Position numbers and translations under genes: made by a program. Below the pieces are notes generated by a model that was given only the letters and a program-made list of their open reading frames with translations, did not search any database and was not told the origin of the DNA. DNA of 64,000 nt, from positions 140,187 through 204,186 of the forward strand of contig JAEUUL010000041.1 of NCBI GenBank assembly GCA_016787485.1. Reading direction: 5' to 3'. Shown piece by piece: positions 37,206 through 45,810 of this stretch. Each line of letters begins with the position of its first letter. Position 1 is the stretch's first letter. Origin of the DNA: Bacteroidota bacterium (GTDB lineage Bacteria > Bacteroidota > Bacteroidia > NS11-12g > UBA955).

Positions 37206-37299
37206 GCAGTCTGAGCCCACGGTCTGAATAAACAACCCAACGGTCTCAGCGTTTTTTCCACATCCACAATAGCGGCGATCCTGACGCCGTTATGCAAGT

Positions 37300-37689
37300 A
37301 TGTATACGCGTTTTTTTTTCATTTTCATAGCAGTCTTTGGTATCACATCCTGCAGCAGGGGTGAAGAAAAAGGAGTGGTAAAAGCATGGGTATATACCCA
37401 GCGGACAGAAACAACAGATTTGGTGTTGTACGTGAATGATACGGCCAGAGGTACAATACCCAAACTGGGCAGGGGTATTACCTGCAACGATGCAGACAGC
37501 ATCAAATCCAAATCGCTGGGCATAGACCTGCGACCGGGGAAATTGCATATTCAGGTAAAAACAAATGCAGGCAAATTGGTTGCTTCGGGGCTTATGAATT
37601 TACAAGAAGAACAAATGGATTTCAAAGGCGAATCTGGCGGAATGGATGCGCGGCAAACCGACAATTGTATGACCATAGAAGTGTTGTAA
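37300..37689 (+). CDS. Small lipoprotein of unknown function
   Basis: 129 residues with a lipoprotein signal (MYTRFFFIFIAVFGITSC, lipobox ITSC). The mature part begins SRGEEKGVVKAWVYTQRTET and is beta-rich, with two further Cys (ITCNDAD and DNCMTIEVL) that could form a disulphide. No family recognised. It lies 38 nt upstream of the MBL-rhodanese start. Confidence 0.7.
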   Translation: MYTRFFFIFIAVFGITSCSRGEEKGVVKAWVYTQRTETTDLVLYVNDTARGTIPKLGRGITCNDADSIKSKSLGIDLRPGKLHIQVKTNAGKLVASGLMNLQEEQMDFKGESGGMDARQTDNCMTIEVL

Positions 37690-37715
37690 AAACACAGATT
37701 ATCACGCACAAGGGG

Positions 37716-37723
37716 TACTTTTG
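37716..37723 (+). promoter_or_regulatory. -7 promoter box (TACTTTTG)
   Basis: Exact TAnnTTTG match, 4 nt before the GTG start of the MBL-rhodanese gene; transcription would begin at or beside the start codon. Confidence 0.55.
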
Positions 37724-37727
37724 CTGC

Positions 37728-39017
37728 GTGAAAATACACCCCGTTTATACTGCAGTATTCAATCATTATTCTTATTGCATTACCCATAACCATGAAGCCG
37801 TGGTCATAGACCCGGTGAGAGATACCGCCAGTTATTCAAGCATTGCAGATACAGATAAGTCCGAAATCAGAAATGTACTCGAAACGGCTTTGCACGATTT
37901 CTATGTAACGGGCAACCGGGAATTGCAACGGCAATACGGGGCTCAGATTCATGTGCCGGAAGGCGCGTCCGTATCCGGAAAAAGCCACAATCCCGCATCA
38001 GGCGATTGCATCCGTCTGGGTGAATACATACTTGAATATGCAGCCCTTCCTGAAAGCGGGAAGTGCATTTATATTTTGAAAACCTCAGACTTACAACCAT
38101 TGGGATTATTTACCGGCGAACATTTTCTGTCGGAAATCCTGCAGAAACAACTGGCCGAAATACCGCTTTACCCCGGATTGGGCGCAGGGAACAGCAGAAA
38201 CTTCAGCCCTGGAATGCCACTGAAGAATTACCCCATGAATGACGTGCATGAACAGCAAATACACAATCCGGTTCCTGACGATTATGCAGAGAACCTGATG
38301 GAAATGAACAGCAAAGGCCCCTCTGCGATCAGTGAGATTACCGGAAAAAGCAAAGCTTTTTCTGCCGATGAATTGGCTGAAGAAATCAAAAACGGAACTT
38401 TGGTCATTGACACCAGAGAACCGGAAAATTTCGGAACCTGTTTTATTCCCGGTTCATTGAGTTTGCCTTTGAATGGCAAACCCGGTCTGTGTATCCCTTT
38501 TTTGCTGGATGCAGACAGGCGTGTAGCAATTGTTAGCGAGCCCGGCACAGAAATGTCCGGCATCAACATGTTGCTGAATGCCGGTGTTCAGCAAATAGCA
38601 GGATGGTTGCAGGGAGGAATGAATACCTGGACTGCTGCGGGCAAAAAAACGGACATGATCATTTGCATAGATGCAGAAGAATTTTTGCTCGACCACACCT
38701 ACTCTTCTGCCAAAGCGATAGACGCACGCAATGCGGATCAATTTGCGAAAGGCAGTATACCTGATGCGGTAAATGTGCCATTGGCAATGCTTTCCGAAGC
38801 CCTTTCAAAGGCAGGAACAGAAGAGGAAATTCACGTATTCAGTCAAAGTGGCTGCAGAAGTATCACCCTTGCATCCTGGCTGAAAATGCGGGGATACCCG
38901 CTGGTGAAAAATGTTCTGGGCGGCTACGCTTCCATACTACAGATCCAAATGCCGGAAGTACTGCCTTACAAGGGTAGCGGGGATTCTGCTGCCGGAGAAT
39001 TTGACTTATCTTTGTAG
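37728..39017 (+). CDS. Degenerate MBL-fold / double rhodanese fusion protein
   Basis: 429 residues from GTG 37728 (KIHPVYTAVFNHYSYCI); the frame is open further upstream, but the -7 box supports this start. The layout matches the Bacteroidota persulfide-dioxygenase-like MBL plus two rhodanese domains. The MBL part keeps the opening (AVVIDPVRD, ETALHDFYVTGNREL, LFTGEHFLSE, LYPGLGAGNS). However, the metal site is lost: the usual THIHAD is TALHDF (about 53-58) and the YPAHGAGS His is Leu. The second rhodanese usually reads CQSGYRS; here it is SQSGCRS (about 372-378), so the catalytic Cys is Ser and a Cys sits where Tyr normally is. It may be a pseudoenzyme or have a new role. Cytoplasmic. Confidence 0.85.
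   Translation: MKIHPVYTAVFNHYSYCITHNHEAVVIDPVRDTASYSSIADTDKSEIRNVLETALHDFYVTGNRELQRQYGAQIHVPEGASVSGKSHNPASGDCIRLGEYILEYAALPESGKCIYILKTSDLQPLGLFTGEHFLSEILQKQLAEIPLYPGLGAGNSRNFSPGMPLKNYPMNDVHEQQIHNPVPDDYAENLMEMNSKGPSAISEITGKSKAFSADELAEEIKNGTLVIDTREPENFGTCFIPGSLSLPLNGKPGLCIPFLLDADRRVAIVSEPGTEMSGINMLLNAGVQQIAGWLQGGMNTWTAAGKKTDMIICIDAEEFLLDHTYSSAKAIDARNADQFAKGSIPDAVNVPLAMLSEALSKAGTEEEIHVFSQSGCRSITLASWLKMRGYPLVKNVLGGYASILQIQMPEVLPYKGSGDSAAGEFDLSL
39007..39014 (+). promoter_or_regulatory. -7 promoter box (TATCTTTG)
   Basis: Exact TAnnTTTG match. It lies in the last codons of the rhodanese gene and 5 nt before the ATG of the next gene. Confidence 0.55.
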
Positions 39018-39019
39018 GA

Positions 39020-41488
39020 ATGATTTTGAGGATTGCAAGGCCCGCACTGATAACTGTGCTTGTTACAGCCGGGGCGATTATTACAGGCAATTGCCTGCAG
39101 AATGTAAAGAATGGTGGAGGGGAAGAAGGTGATCATCCGGGGTATTTTCAACAGTGGTTCAATGAGAAGAAAGATGCCAATGGCAATATTCCACGGTGGC
39201 TGCAAGCCAGTTGGTCTGCCTGGGACAAATCGCAGATTAACCGCAGATCTGAACCGGTAATTGACAGTGTAATCCAGTTGGGACCGAAAGATGTGGGAGG
39301 CCGAACCCGTTCTGTATGGATAGACCCCAGAAATGAGAATATCATCCTGGCCGCAGCGATCAGTGGTGGCATGTGGCGCAGCGAAAATACAGGCAGCACA
39401 TGGACACCCATCAATGACCAGAATGCATCATTCATGTCCAGTTGCATTGTTTCCAATCCGTTCAATCACGACGAAGTGTATTACGGCACCGGTGAAGCCC
39501 GTGCAAACAGTGCAGATGTCAGTGGGAACGGCATATACAAATCAAATGATGGTGGAAAAACCTTCTCTGTGCTGAGCTCAACTGTAGGGAAAACCGGATT
39601 CGACGTGGTGTGGGATATAGATCACAATCTGGATCAGGACGGCTTACTGTACGCGGCTACAGATGCAACAGGTCTTTGGCGCAGCCGTGATGCAGGAGCT
39701 ACCTGGGAGGAAAGTTTTTTTGGCGGAAATAAAAAAGCGACTGACATTCTGGTACTTCCCAAAAACAGAGTACTGGTTTCTTTGCAGAGCAACGGCGTTT
39801 ATGCCAGTGATAGTGCAGGCAAGAAGGGCACGTTTACCAAACTGACATTCCCGGGTTTGTCCTCATCTTATCTGAGAATACAACTGGCCAGTTGCAGAAA
39901 ATACCCCAATGTGTGCTGGGCACTCGTAGAAAACACAAGTTTCAGCGGTACTCCGGTTGGATTTTACAAAAGCTCAAATGGCGGCCGTACCTGGGTTTCT
40001 AAAACGTTGCCCGACAAAGCGGGCTCAGGCTATCAGGGGTATTGCGTAATGCTGGGTGCACATCCCACAGACAGCAACTCGGTGGTTGCAGGTGGCGTAA
40101 ATATCGCACAAAGCACAAACGGTGGGGCCACCTGGACCAGCAAAACCGTAGGGCATAGCGATAACCATGCATTTGCGCCATACATAGGAAAACCCGATGA
40201 ATTTCTGGTAGGAAGTGATGGAGGGGTCCACAGGTTTAAATGGAGTGTAAACAGCGCCCCCCTCAGTTTAAACACAGGATACTATACCACCCAGTTCTAT
40301 GCCGGCAATTTTGGTATGTCTGGACTTATTTCCATGTCAGGTGCGCAAGACAATGGCACGCATGTTGCCACCAATAAACTCACCAGCAAAAAGTTTTATG
40401 GCGCTGATGGAGCCTATGCGCATATTGGCTTGCAAGATGGTTCTGTAGCCTATATGAGTACCCAAAATGACGGTATCCGCAGGTTTGACAATTTCAACCC
40501 AACCAACCCGGCAGGTTTCAGTTCCGACATCAGCAATGGCGGCACATTTGCCGCAGACGGTGTAGACTTTATCAATGCCTACAACATGAACAAGGCCGAT
40601 CAGAACATGTTGTTTTACCGCACGGCCAAAGGTTGGTACCGCAGCACAGACGGGGGTGAGTCCTGGACAAAACTGACCAGTTCTACCCGGGCGGGTATCA
40701 AAGCCATTGGCATTTCGAACGATGCAAACCCTGTGGTTTATTTCGGAGGCAGTGCCGCACAAATCTACAAAGTAGTCAATGCCGGCACTTCTGGTGTGGG
40801 ACAAGAAGTGAATATGAACTCCACCGTACCTGTTGCGGTAACCGATCAGTTTATCAGTGCAATCACAGTGCACCCGAAAGACAAGTACTGCATCTATTTC
40901 TCATTCAGCAACAACGGCAGCTTTTCGCACGTTTGGCGCGCATCAGGAATGGATTCCTCCAAGCCTGTTTACAAAGACATCTCGGGCAATCTGCCTCCTA
41001 CCCTACCTGTAAATATGGTGGCAGTTGATCCGGCATTTCCCGATAAAAATTTCTTTGCCGCCACAGATTTCGGCTTGTACTACAGCACAGATTCAGGAAA
41101 GACATGGACCAAAGAGACCAGGGTACCCAATGTGGCCATCCATGAAATAAAAATGCGCGATGACCGCACTTGTTTCCTGTATACACATGGTCGGGGAATG
41201 TGGGCCTTTACACTCATTCCTGTAAATGGAGTTACACGCCCGGAAAAACCAAGCCAACTCAGTGTGTTTCCCAATCCTGCCACCGGATATATTCAGGTCT
41301 CATTGCCTGTAATCCGTCAAAACTGCAGCTACGAGATTTACAATCCTGCAGGGCAGAAACTAGTGCAGGGGCAAATCTCACAGACAGAGAATAAAATTCA
41401 GATATCGCAATTGACTCCCGGATATTACTTTCTGCGGGTAAAGGAAAACGGAAAATACAGTACTGCCAGATTTGCCATCAGGCGCTGA
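39020..41488 (+). CDS. Asp-box (VPS10/BNR-type) propeller protein with T9SS domain
   Basis: 822 residues. A signal-anchor-like N-terminus (MILRIARPALITVLVTAGAI) is followed by a short propeptide region (WFNEKKDANGNIPRWL). The propeller begins LGPKDVGGRTRSVWIDPRN. Asp-box repeats: SENTGSTW, SNDGGKTF, SRDAGATW, SSNGGRTW, STNGGATW, STDGGESW, STDSGKTW. Residues about 747-822 form a T9SS domain (VFPNPATGYIQ ... LTPGYYFLRV). This architecture is common among exported Bacteroidota 'glycosyl hydrolase' annotated proteins, but no catalytic set is recognisable. Likely a surface binding or degrading protein. Two short genes follow closely (2 and 1 nt gaps), possibly in one operon. Confidence 0.88.
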   Translation: MILRIARPALITVLVTAGAIITGNCLQNVKNGGGEEGDHPGYFQQWFNEKKDANGNIPRWLQASWSAWDKSQINRRSEPVIDSVIQLGPKDVGGRTRSVWIDPRNENIILAAAISGGMWRSENTGSTWTPINDQNASFMSSCIVSNPFNHDEVYYGTGEARANSADVSGNGIYKSNDGGKTFSVLSSTVGKTGFDVVWDIDHNLDQDGLLYAATDATGLWRSRDAGATWEESFFGGNKKATDILVLPKNRVLVSLQSNGVYASDSAGKKGTFTKLTFPGLSSSYLRIQLASCRKYPNVCWALVENTSFSGTPVGFYKSSNGGRTWVSKTLPDKAGSGYQGYCVMLGAHPTDSNSVVAGGVNIAQSTNGGATWTSKTVGHSDNHAFAPYIGKPDEFLVGSDGGVHRFKWSVNSAPLSLNTGYYTTQFYAGNFGMSGLISMSGAQDNGTHVATNKLTSKKFYGADGAYAHIGLQDGSVAYMSTQNDGIRRFDNFNPTNPAGFSSDISNGGTFAADGVDFINAYNMNKADQNMLFYRTAKGWYRSTDGGESWTKLTSSTRAGIKAIGISNDANPVVYFGGSAAQIYKVVNAGTSGVGQEVNMNSTVPVAVTDQFISAITVHPKDKYCIYFSFSNNGSFSHVWRASGMDSSKPVYKDISGNLPPTLPVNMVAVDPAFPDKNFFAATDFGLYYSTDSGKTWTKETRVPNVAIHEIKMRDDRTCFLYTHGRGMWAFTLIPVNGVTRPEKPSQLSVFPNPATGYIQVSLPVIRQNCSYEIYNPAGQKLVQGQISQTENKIQISQLTPGYYFLRVKENGKYSTARFAIRR

Positions 41489-41490
41489 AC

Positions 41491-41865
41491 ATGAAAGATC
41501 CTCTGGAAAAAGAACTTGTGGCACTGGAAAAGCAGCTGGCCGCGCTGAGTGATGAGATGCTGGCCCTGAGCCGGGATATTGTATCAGGTAACTACAGCAA
41601 ACACCCCATATTTGTCGCACATGAAGGACAGGTAGAACTGGGAGAATTGATACTGGACAGAACGGAATATCAGGTTCCCTACTCTGTGAATGTATCCTCT
41701 GCGGAGGAATTTGAGGAACTGGGACTGATAGAAGAAGGTAAGATGCCGGAATTTGAAAAAGCTTTCGGCGACCCGCTGAAAATGATGTGTGTGTTTTGGG
41801 TTCACGGAGAAATGGCAAGGTATATTTCCTATCCATTTGCCAAAAGAGACACCGATCCAAACTGA
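41491..41865 (+). CDS. Conserved hypothetical small protein
   Basis: 124 residues, acidic, no signal peptide. It starts with a charged coiled-coil-like helix (LEKELVALEKQLAALSDEM) and continues with a mixed alpha/beta domain (HEGQVELGELILDRTEYQ, YISYPFAKRDTDPN). I do not recognise the family. It sits between a T9SS protein and a glycosyltransferase with almost no spacing, suggesting cotranscription. Confidence 0.75.
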   Translation: MKDPLEKELVALEKQLAALSDEMLALSRDIVSGNYSKHPIFVAHEGQVELGELILDRTEYQVPYSVNVSSAEEFEELGLIEEGKMPEFEKAFGDPLKMMCVFWVHGEMARYISYPFAKRDTDPN

Positions 41866-41866
41866 T

Positions 41867-42895
41867 ATGGGGGTTCGCACAGACATTGTTATCCTCAATT
41901 ACAATACGAAGGGCTTGCTGGAGGCATTGCTGCCGCTGGTAAAAGCAAACACAAACCTGGACGGGGTGCAGATTGTGGTGGCAGACAATGCCAGCAGCGA
42001 TGGCAGCGCAGAGTATGTAAAACAATACCACCCGGATATTGAACTGGTAGAAATGAAGGAAAACCGGGGATATGCCGGTGGATACAATGCCTGCCTGAAA
42101 GGAAGGACCGCCGACTACTTTGTTTTGCTGAACAGCGATGCAGAACCTGCTCCGGGGTGGTTGCCACCATTGATAGACCAGGCAGAAAATCATCCGGAAT
42201 GTGCTGCTGTTCAGCCAGCCCTGCTCGATTTCTACAACCGCGAAAAATATGAATATGCGGGTGCAGCCGGTGGATTTTTAGATCATTATGGGTATCCGTT
42301 TTGCCGGGGACGCATCTTTGGCAATCTGGAAAATGTGGAAGGGCAATACAGCGAACCTGAAGAAATATTCTGGGCCAGCGGAGCTGCGCTTTTTATGCGC
42401 CGCACTGCCTGGGAACAAGCCGGAGGTCTTGATGAGACCTTCTTTGCGCATATGGAAGAAATAGATCTGTGCTGGCGTTTAAAAAACAAAGGCTGGGAAA
42501 TATGGGCTTGTCCGGATAGTACCGTATACCATATGGGTGGTGCTACACTAAGCAATCAAAGTCCGCGAAAAACCTATCTGAATTTCAGAAACGGATTGCT
42601 TATGTTGTACAAAAACCTGCATGAAAAAGAACTGAACCGTGTGATTTTCCGACGCAAATTGTTGGATGGTCTTGCAGCTGTTTTTTTTATGCTTCAGGGC
42701 AAATTCAATCACATACCACAAATCTGGAAAGCCCACCGTCATTTCGATAAAATGAAACGGAATTTTTCCCGTCCGGCGTCCAACAAACCTATGTCAGAAC
42801 TGACGGGCGTGCTTAAAGGCAGTTTGGTTTTCCGTTATTTCCTTAAGGGCCAGAAAACAACGACTCAACTGAAACACATGATTACCAAAGGGTAA
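41867..42895 (+). CDS. GT2-family glycosyltransferase (rhamnosyltransferase-like)
   Basis: 342 residues from ATG 41867, 1 nt after the preceding stop. GT-A fold signatures: TDIVILNYNTKGLLEALLP, the nucleotide-binding ADNASSDGSAEYV, NRGYAGGYNACL, and the metal-binding variant LLNSDAEPAPGW. A later part has the acceptor loop WASGAALFMRRTAWEQAGGLDE and DLCWRLKNKGW. Such enzymes add a sugar (often rhamnose) to lipid-linked glycans or LPS at the inner face of the inner membrane. It overlaps the convergent hypothetical gene by 14 nt. Confidence 0.92.
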   Translation: MGVRTDIVILNYNTKGLLEALLPLVKANTNLDGVQIVVADNASSDGSAEYVKQYHPDIELVEMKENRGYAGGYNACLKGRTADYFVLLNSDAEPAPGWLPPLIDQAENHPECAAVQPALLDFYNREKYEYAGAAGGFLDHYGYPFCRGRIFGNLENVEGQYSEPEEIFWASGAALFMRRTAWEQAGGLDETFFAHMEEIDLCWRLKNKGWEIWACPDSTVYHMGGATLSNQSPRKTYLNFRNGLLMLYKNLHEKELNRVIFRRKLLDGLAAVFFMLQGKFNHIPQIWKAHRHFDKMKRNFSRPASNKPMSELTGVLKGSLVFRYFLKGQKTTTQLKHMITKG

Positions 42896-44246
42896 AGTGC
42901 AACTGTGCTGATGCGGAAGATCCGCTTGTTTTTTCGGTGTTTTTCAATCCGTAATTGTATCCTGCGGAAATATGCAATTGCACAAACCGTGAATTGACCA
43001 CATGCAATCCCACATAAGGCCGGAACATATACAGTCCGCTTTCATTGTGTCCCTTAACCAACGAAGTCTGCAGGCCAAAAGTAGGAATAAACACATTGCG
43101 CATGGGGTTTCGTTCCACTGAAAAATCCATACCAGTACTGAGGAACAAATACGGATGAGAAGACTTGCTGAAATTGCTCTGTCCTGCCTGCACATACCAC
43201 CGGTAGTGACTCGGCCCTGGCTCCTGGGTTTGTGCTATCCGGTTGTAAATATTCCAGGCAAATCCCATTTGTGTGAAACTGCCCAATGAATCCGTTAATC
43301 CCCAATTGTTGATTTGATAAAAAACACCCGGCATGGAATACTGCCACAAATCCTCATCGATATGCACATAACTTTTAAATTCAAAGTCGCCCCGGCGCAC
43401 CAGAACGGGAAACCTGTGGCTGGATTCCGAATCAAAAAACAGTGAATCTGTATGCCCGTTGATGAAATGGGCGCCATGGATATGAATTTTTTTATACCCG
43501 ATGCAATCTGAGCTTAATAACAACTTTCCGGATGTTCCCAGATTCTGTGTTTCAAAATGAATTTTTTCGTCACAGGTCTTGCGGTTCATTCTCGCCAAAC
43601 CATACATTTTGCCTTCAGGGGAAATACGGATTTTTTGTCTGCTTCTTCCGGTTATCGGGCTATAGACACCGCTTATCTGTTGCGACCAGATACTGTCCAG
43701 ATAGCCGTGATTTCTTCCTTTTCCGTATCGGTAACTGGAACTTCCTTCAAAATCGTAGGCAGACTTCACATTTACAGAATGATAATTCAGAATGGTATTT
43801 TTCGGCCAGAGTGAGGAGGAATCTCCTCCAATACATTTCAAAAGCAACCCATCTCCGGAAGTATTTATCCAAATTTTAAAGCTGGCGTAATTAACCCATA
43901 TGCGGGTATAACTCCCATCCGGTTTATATTGTGTGGTTGTGTACCCCCAGCGGAGTATAGCAGAATCACTTCCGGAGCCGCTGAAAACCGTATCCGGACG
44001 CACTGTGCTTTCTCCATAACGCGTGGTAGAAAGGATGTAGTCTCCGGTATGCATCCAACGGATTTGAATGACCTGCAAATGCCGTGTTAACCGGGCAGCT
44101 TTTTTTTCATCTTCATTCAACCCCAGAATAGCCTTTTCTGTTAATAAATCCGACACATAAATACCTGCTTTCCATGCTGACTGCGCAAAAACATGCATGC
44201 ATGTTATACATGCTAAAGCGGATATAATGATTTTTTTACGCATCAT
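42882..44246 (-). CDS. Outer-membrane-like protein of unknown function, paralogue of its neighbour
   Basis: 454 residues with a signal peptide (MMRKKIIISALACITCMHVFA). The long N-terminal beta-rich part has no match I recognise. The last 80 residues (MDFSVERNP ... RNVFIPTFGLQ ... NSRFVQLHISAGYN ... LHFTLW) align with the C-terminus of the gene just upstream and end in an aromatic residue, like outer-membrane barrels. Its ATG overlaps the neighbour's stop codon by one base (TAATG), implying translational coupling. Confidence 0.78.
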   Translation of the reverse strand: MMRKKIIISALACITCMHVFAQSAWKAGIYVSDLLTEKAILGLNEDEKKAARLTRHLQVIQIRWMHTGDYILSTTRYGESTVRPDTVFSGSGSDSAILRWGYTTTQYKPDGSYTRIWVNYASFKIWINTSGDGLLLKCIGGDSSSLWPKNTILNYHSVNVKSAYDFEGSSSYRYGKGRNHGYLDSIWSQQISGVYSPITGRSRQKIRISPEGKMYGLARMNRKTCDEKIHFETQNLGTSGKLLLSSDCIGYKKIHIHGAHFINGHTDSLFFDSESSHRFPVLVRRGDFEFKSYVHIDEDLWQYSMPGVFYQINNWGLTDSLGSFTQMGFAWNIYNRIAQTQEPGPSHYRWYVQAGQSNFSKSSHPYLFLSTGMDFSVERNPMRNVFIPTFGLQTSLVKGHNESGLYMFRPYVGLHVVNSRFVQLHISAGYNYGLKNTEKTSGSSASAQLHFTLW

Positions 44247-44869
44247 TACCAGGTAGAAAAATTAGCAGATAATGAAAATTGAAAACCCCTGTAATTTTCA
44301 TAATTTCCCAGGGCAAATGGCATTCCTGCCAATGCGGTTACATAAAAATTCCGGGAATTAAATATCCGCATTCCCGCCAGCGGCGTAATGACAAAATCAT
44401 TGCCGAGTTGCTTGTGACGAATAAATCCGGCTTCAATTCCAAACAAGGGAATGGCCCAATTCCTTTGCAATTGATTTTCAAAACTAAAATCAACACCGGC
44501 ACCCATGGTGAACAATTTATTTTGTCCTGCTTTGTCGCTGCCCAGCAATGCCAGTTTGCCGTAAAAGCGGTAAGAACCCGGACTCACTTCATCTTCTTCC
44601 CGCAAATAATCAAAATATTTTGAGTTCCTGATTTCGTTCCGGTTATTGGCTACAAAGAGGTATTCTACCTGCAGTCCGTTGTAGTTGCCGAATTCTTTGC
44701 GGTAATTGGGTCTGAAGGTTGCAAATCCGAGTCCGGGCATCAGGTACTTCGGGTCATCATCATCGCTGTATCTCTGCGGGCTGTATTCCCTCTTCGGGCC
44801 TTTCAGCCCATGGCTGAACAGCGAAAGAGTACAAATACCAATGACCAGGGTTACAATCAGTTTGTGCAT
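44246..44869 (-). CDS. Small outer-membrane-like protein of unknown function
   Basis: 207 residues from ATG 44869 (MHKLIVTLVIGICTLSLFSHG, a signal peptide); a TTG start 18 nt earlier is less likely. The mature part has a beta-strand-rich C-terminus (VDFSFENQLQRNWAIPLFGIE ... MRIFNSRNFYVTALAG ... SLSANFSTW) homologous to the downstream gene. This may be a short outer-membrane beta-barrel or a periplasmic partner. It is 14 nt downstream of a tyrosine recombinase ORF end in genome order, but is transcribed in the same direction after xerD. Confidence 0.75.
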   Translation of the reverse strand: MHKLIVTLVIGICTLSLFSHGLKGPKREYSPQRYSDDDDPKYLMPGLGFATFRPNYRKEFGNYNGLQVEYLFVANNRNEIRNSKYFDYLREEDEVSPGSYRFYGKLALLGSDKAGQNKLFTMGAGVDFSFENQLQRNWAIPLFGIEAGFIRHKQLGNDFVITPLAGMRIFNSRNFYVTALAGMPFALGNYENYRGFQFSLSANFSTW

Positions 44870-44901
44870 GGCTGTAATAAAACGCAAGGTAAAGCTATTT
44901 G

Positions 44902-45810
44902 TTACTTGCTGCGGGGATGAAATTTTTCCAGTGTATCTGCCAGATAACCACGATCCAGATGGGTGTAGATTTCCGTTGTGGTAATGCTCTCGTGTCCCAG
45001 CATTTCCTGCACGGCACGCAGGTCGGCCCCGGCCTCTACCAGGTGTGTTGCAAAACTGTGCCTGAATGTGTGTGGTGAAATGGTTTTGTTGATACCCGCC
45101 AAAGCTGCCTGCCGTTTCACCATTTGAAACACGGCCTGCCTTGTCAATCCCTTGCCGCGCTGGTTCAGAAACACAATATCCCTTGAACCCGGCTCTACCT
45201 GTTGAATCCTGCGCACTGTATCCAGATAAATCTGAATATGTTTCAATGCGCGTTTTCCTATGGGTACCAACCTTTCTTTGTTCCCCTTTCCCACCACCTG
45301 CACATAGCCTTCATCCATGTGCAGTTTTGTGAGTTGCAGACCAATGATTTCACTCACCCGCAACCCGCAACTGTACATGGTTTCCAGAATGGCCACATCT
45401 CTTTCTCCGCCTGGTTTGCTGCGGTCAGTGGCAGCAATCATGGCATCAATTTCATTCAGGCTGAGAACCACTGGCAATTTGCGTCCGGTTTTGGGCGGCT
45501 CAATGAAATCAGCAGGACTTACAGGAATCCAGTCCTCCAGAACCATAAAATGGAAAAAACTGCGGATTCCGCTTAAAATGCGTGCCTGAGACACTGCTCC
45601 GAAACCAATTTCAGCCAACCAGGCTGAAAACTGCTCCAATTGTTGTCTTTGTATTTCTGCCGGCTTCAGCTGCGCGTGAAAGAGATCTGCCCATTCCTGC
45701 AACTTTTTTACATCGTGCCGATAGGCCTCTATGCTGTGTGGAGAAAGTGACCGTTCGAGGGTGAGGTATTGTTTATAAAAGCGAATGGCCTCGTCCCAGC
45801 CCGGGTTCAT
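44902..45810 (-). CDS. xerD: Tyrosine recombinase XerD
   Basis: 302 residues from ATG 45810 (MNPGWDEAIRFYKQYL). An upstream frame exists, but this start gives the exact Xer N-terminus and overlaps the Omp28-like stop by 4 nt (ATGA). XerD, with a partner XerC, resolves chromosome dimers at dif. The N-terminal SAM-like domain (10-90) is followed by the catalytic domain: R151 (SCGLRVSEI), K in GKGNKERLVP, HTFRHSFATH, H in LGHESITTTE, and nucleophile Y282 (IYTHL). All five residues are present. FtsK, which activates XerD, is encoded about 4 kb away, not adjacent. Confidence 0.93.
   Translation of the reverse strand: MNPGWDEAIRFYKQYLTLERSLSPHSIEAYRHDVKKLQEWADLFHAQLKPAEIQRQQLEQFSAWLAEIGFGAVSQARILSGIRSFFHFMVLEDWIPVSPADFIEPPKTGRKLPVVLSLNEIDAMIAATDRSKPGGERDVAILETMYSCGLRVSEIIGLQLTKLHMDEGYVQVVGKGNKERLVPIGKRALKHIQIYLDTVRRIQQVEPGSRDIVFLNQRGKGLTRQAVFQMVKRQAALAGINKTISPHTFRHSFATHLVEAGADLRAVQEMLGHESITTTEIYTHLDRGYLADTLEKFHPRSK

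Noticed and set aside
37206..37299. Possible terminator after the amine oxidase
   Set aside because: ACGGTCT is repeated directly rather than inverted; only CTGAG/CTCAG pairs, over a 30-nt loop, so it is weak despite a nearby T6.
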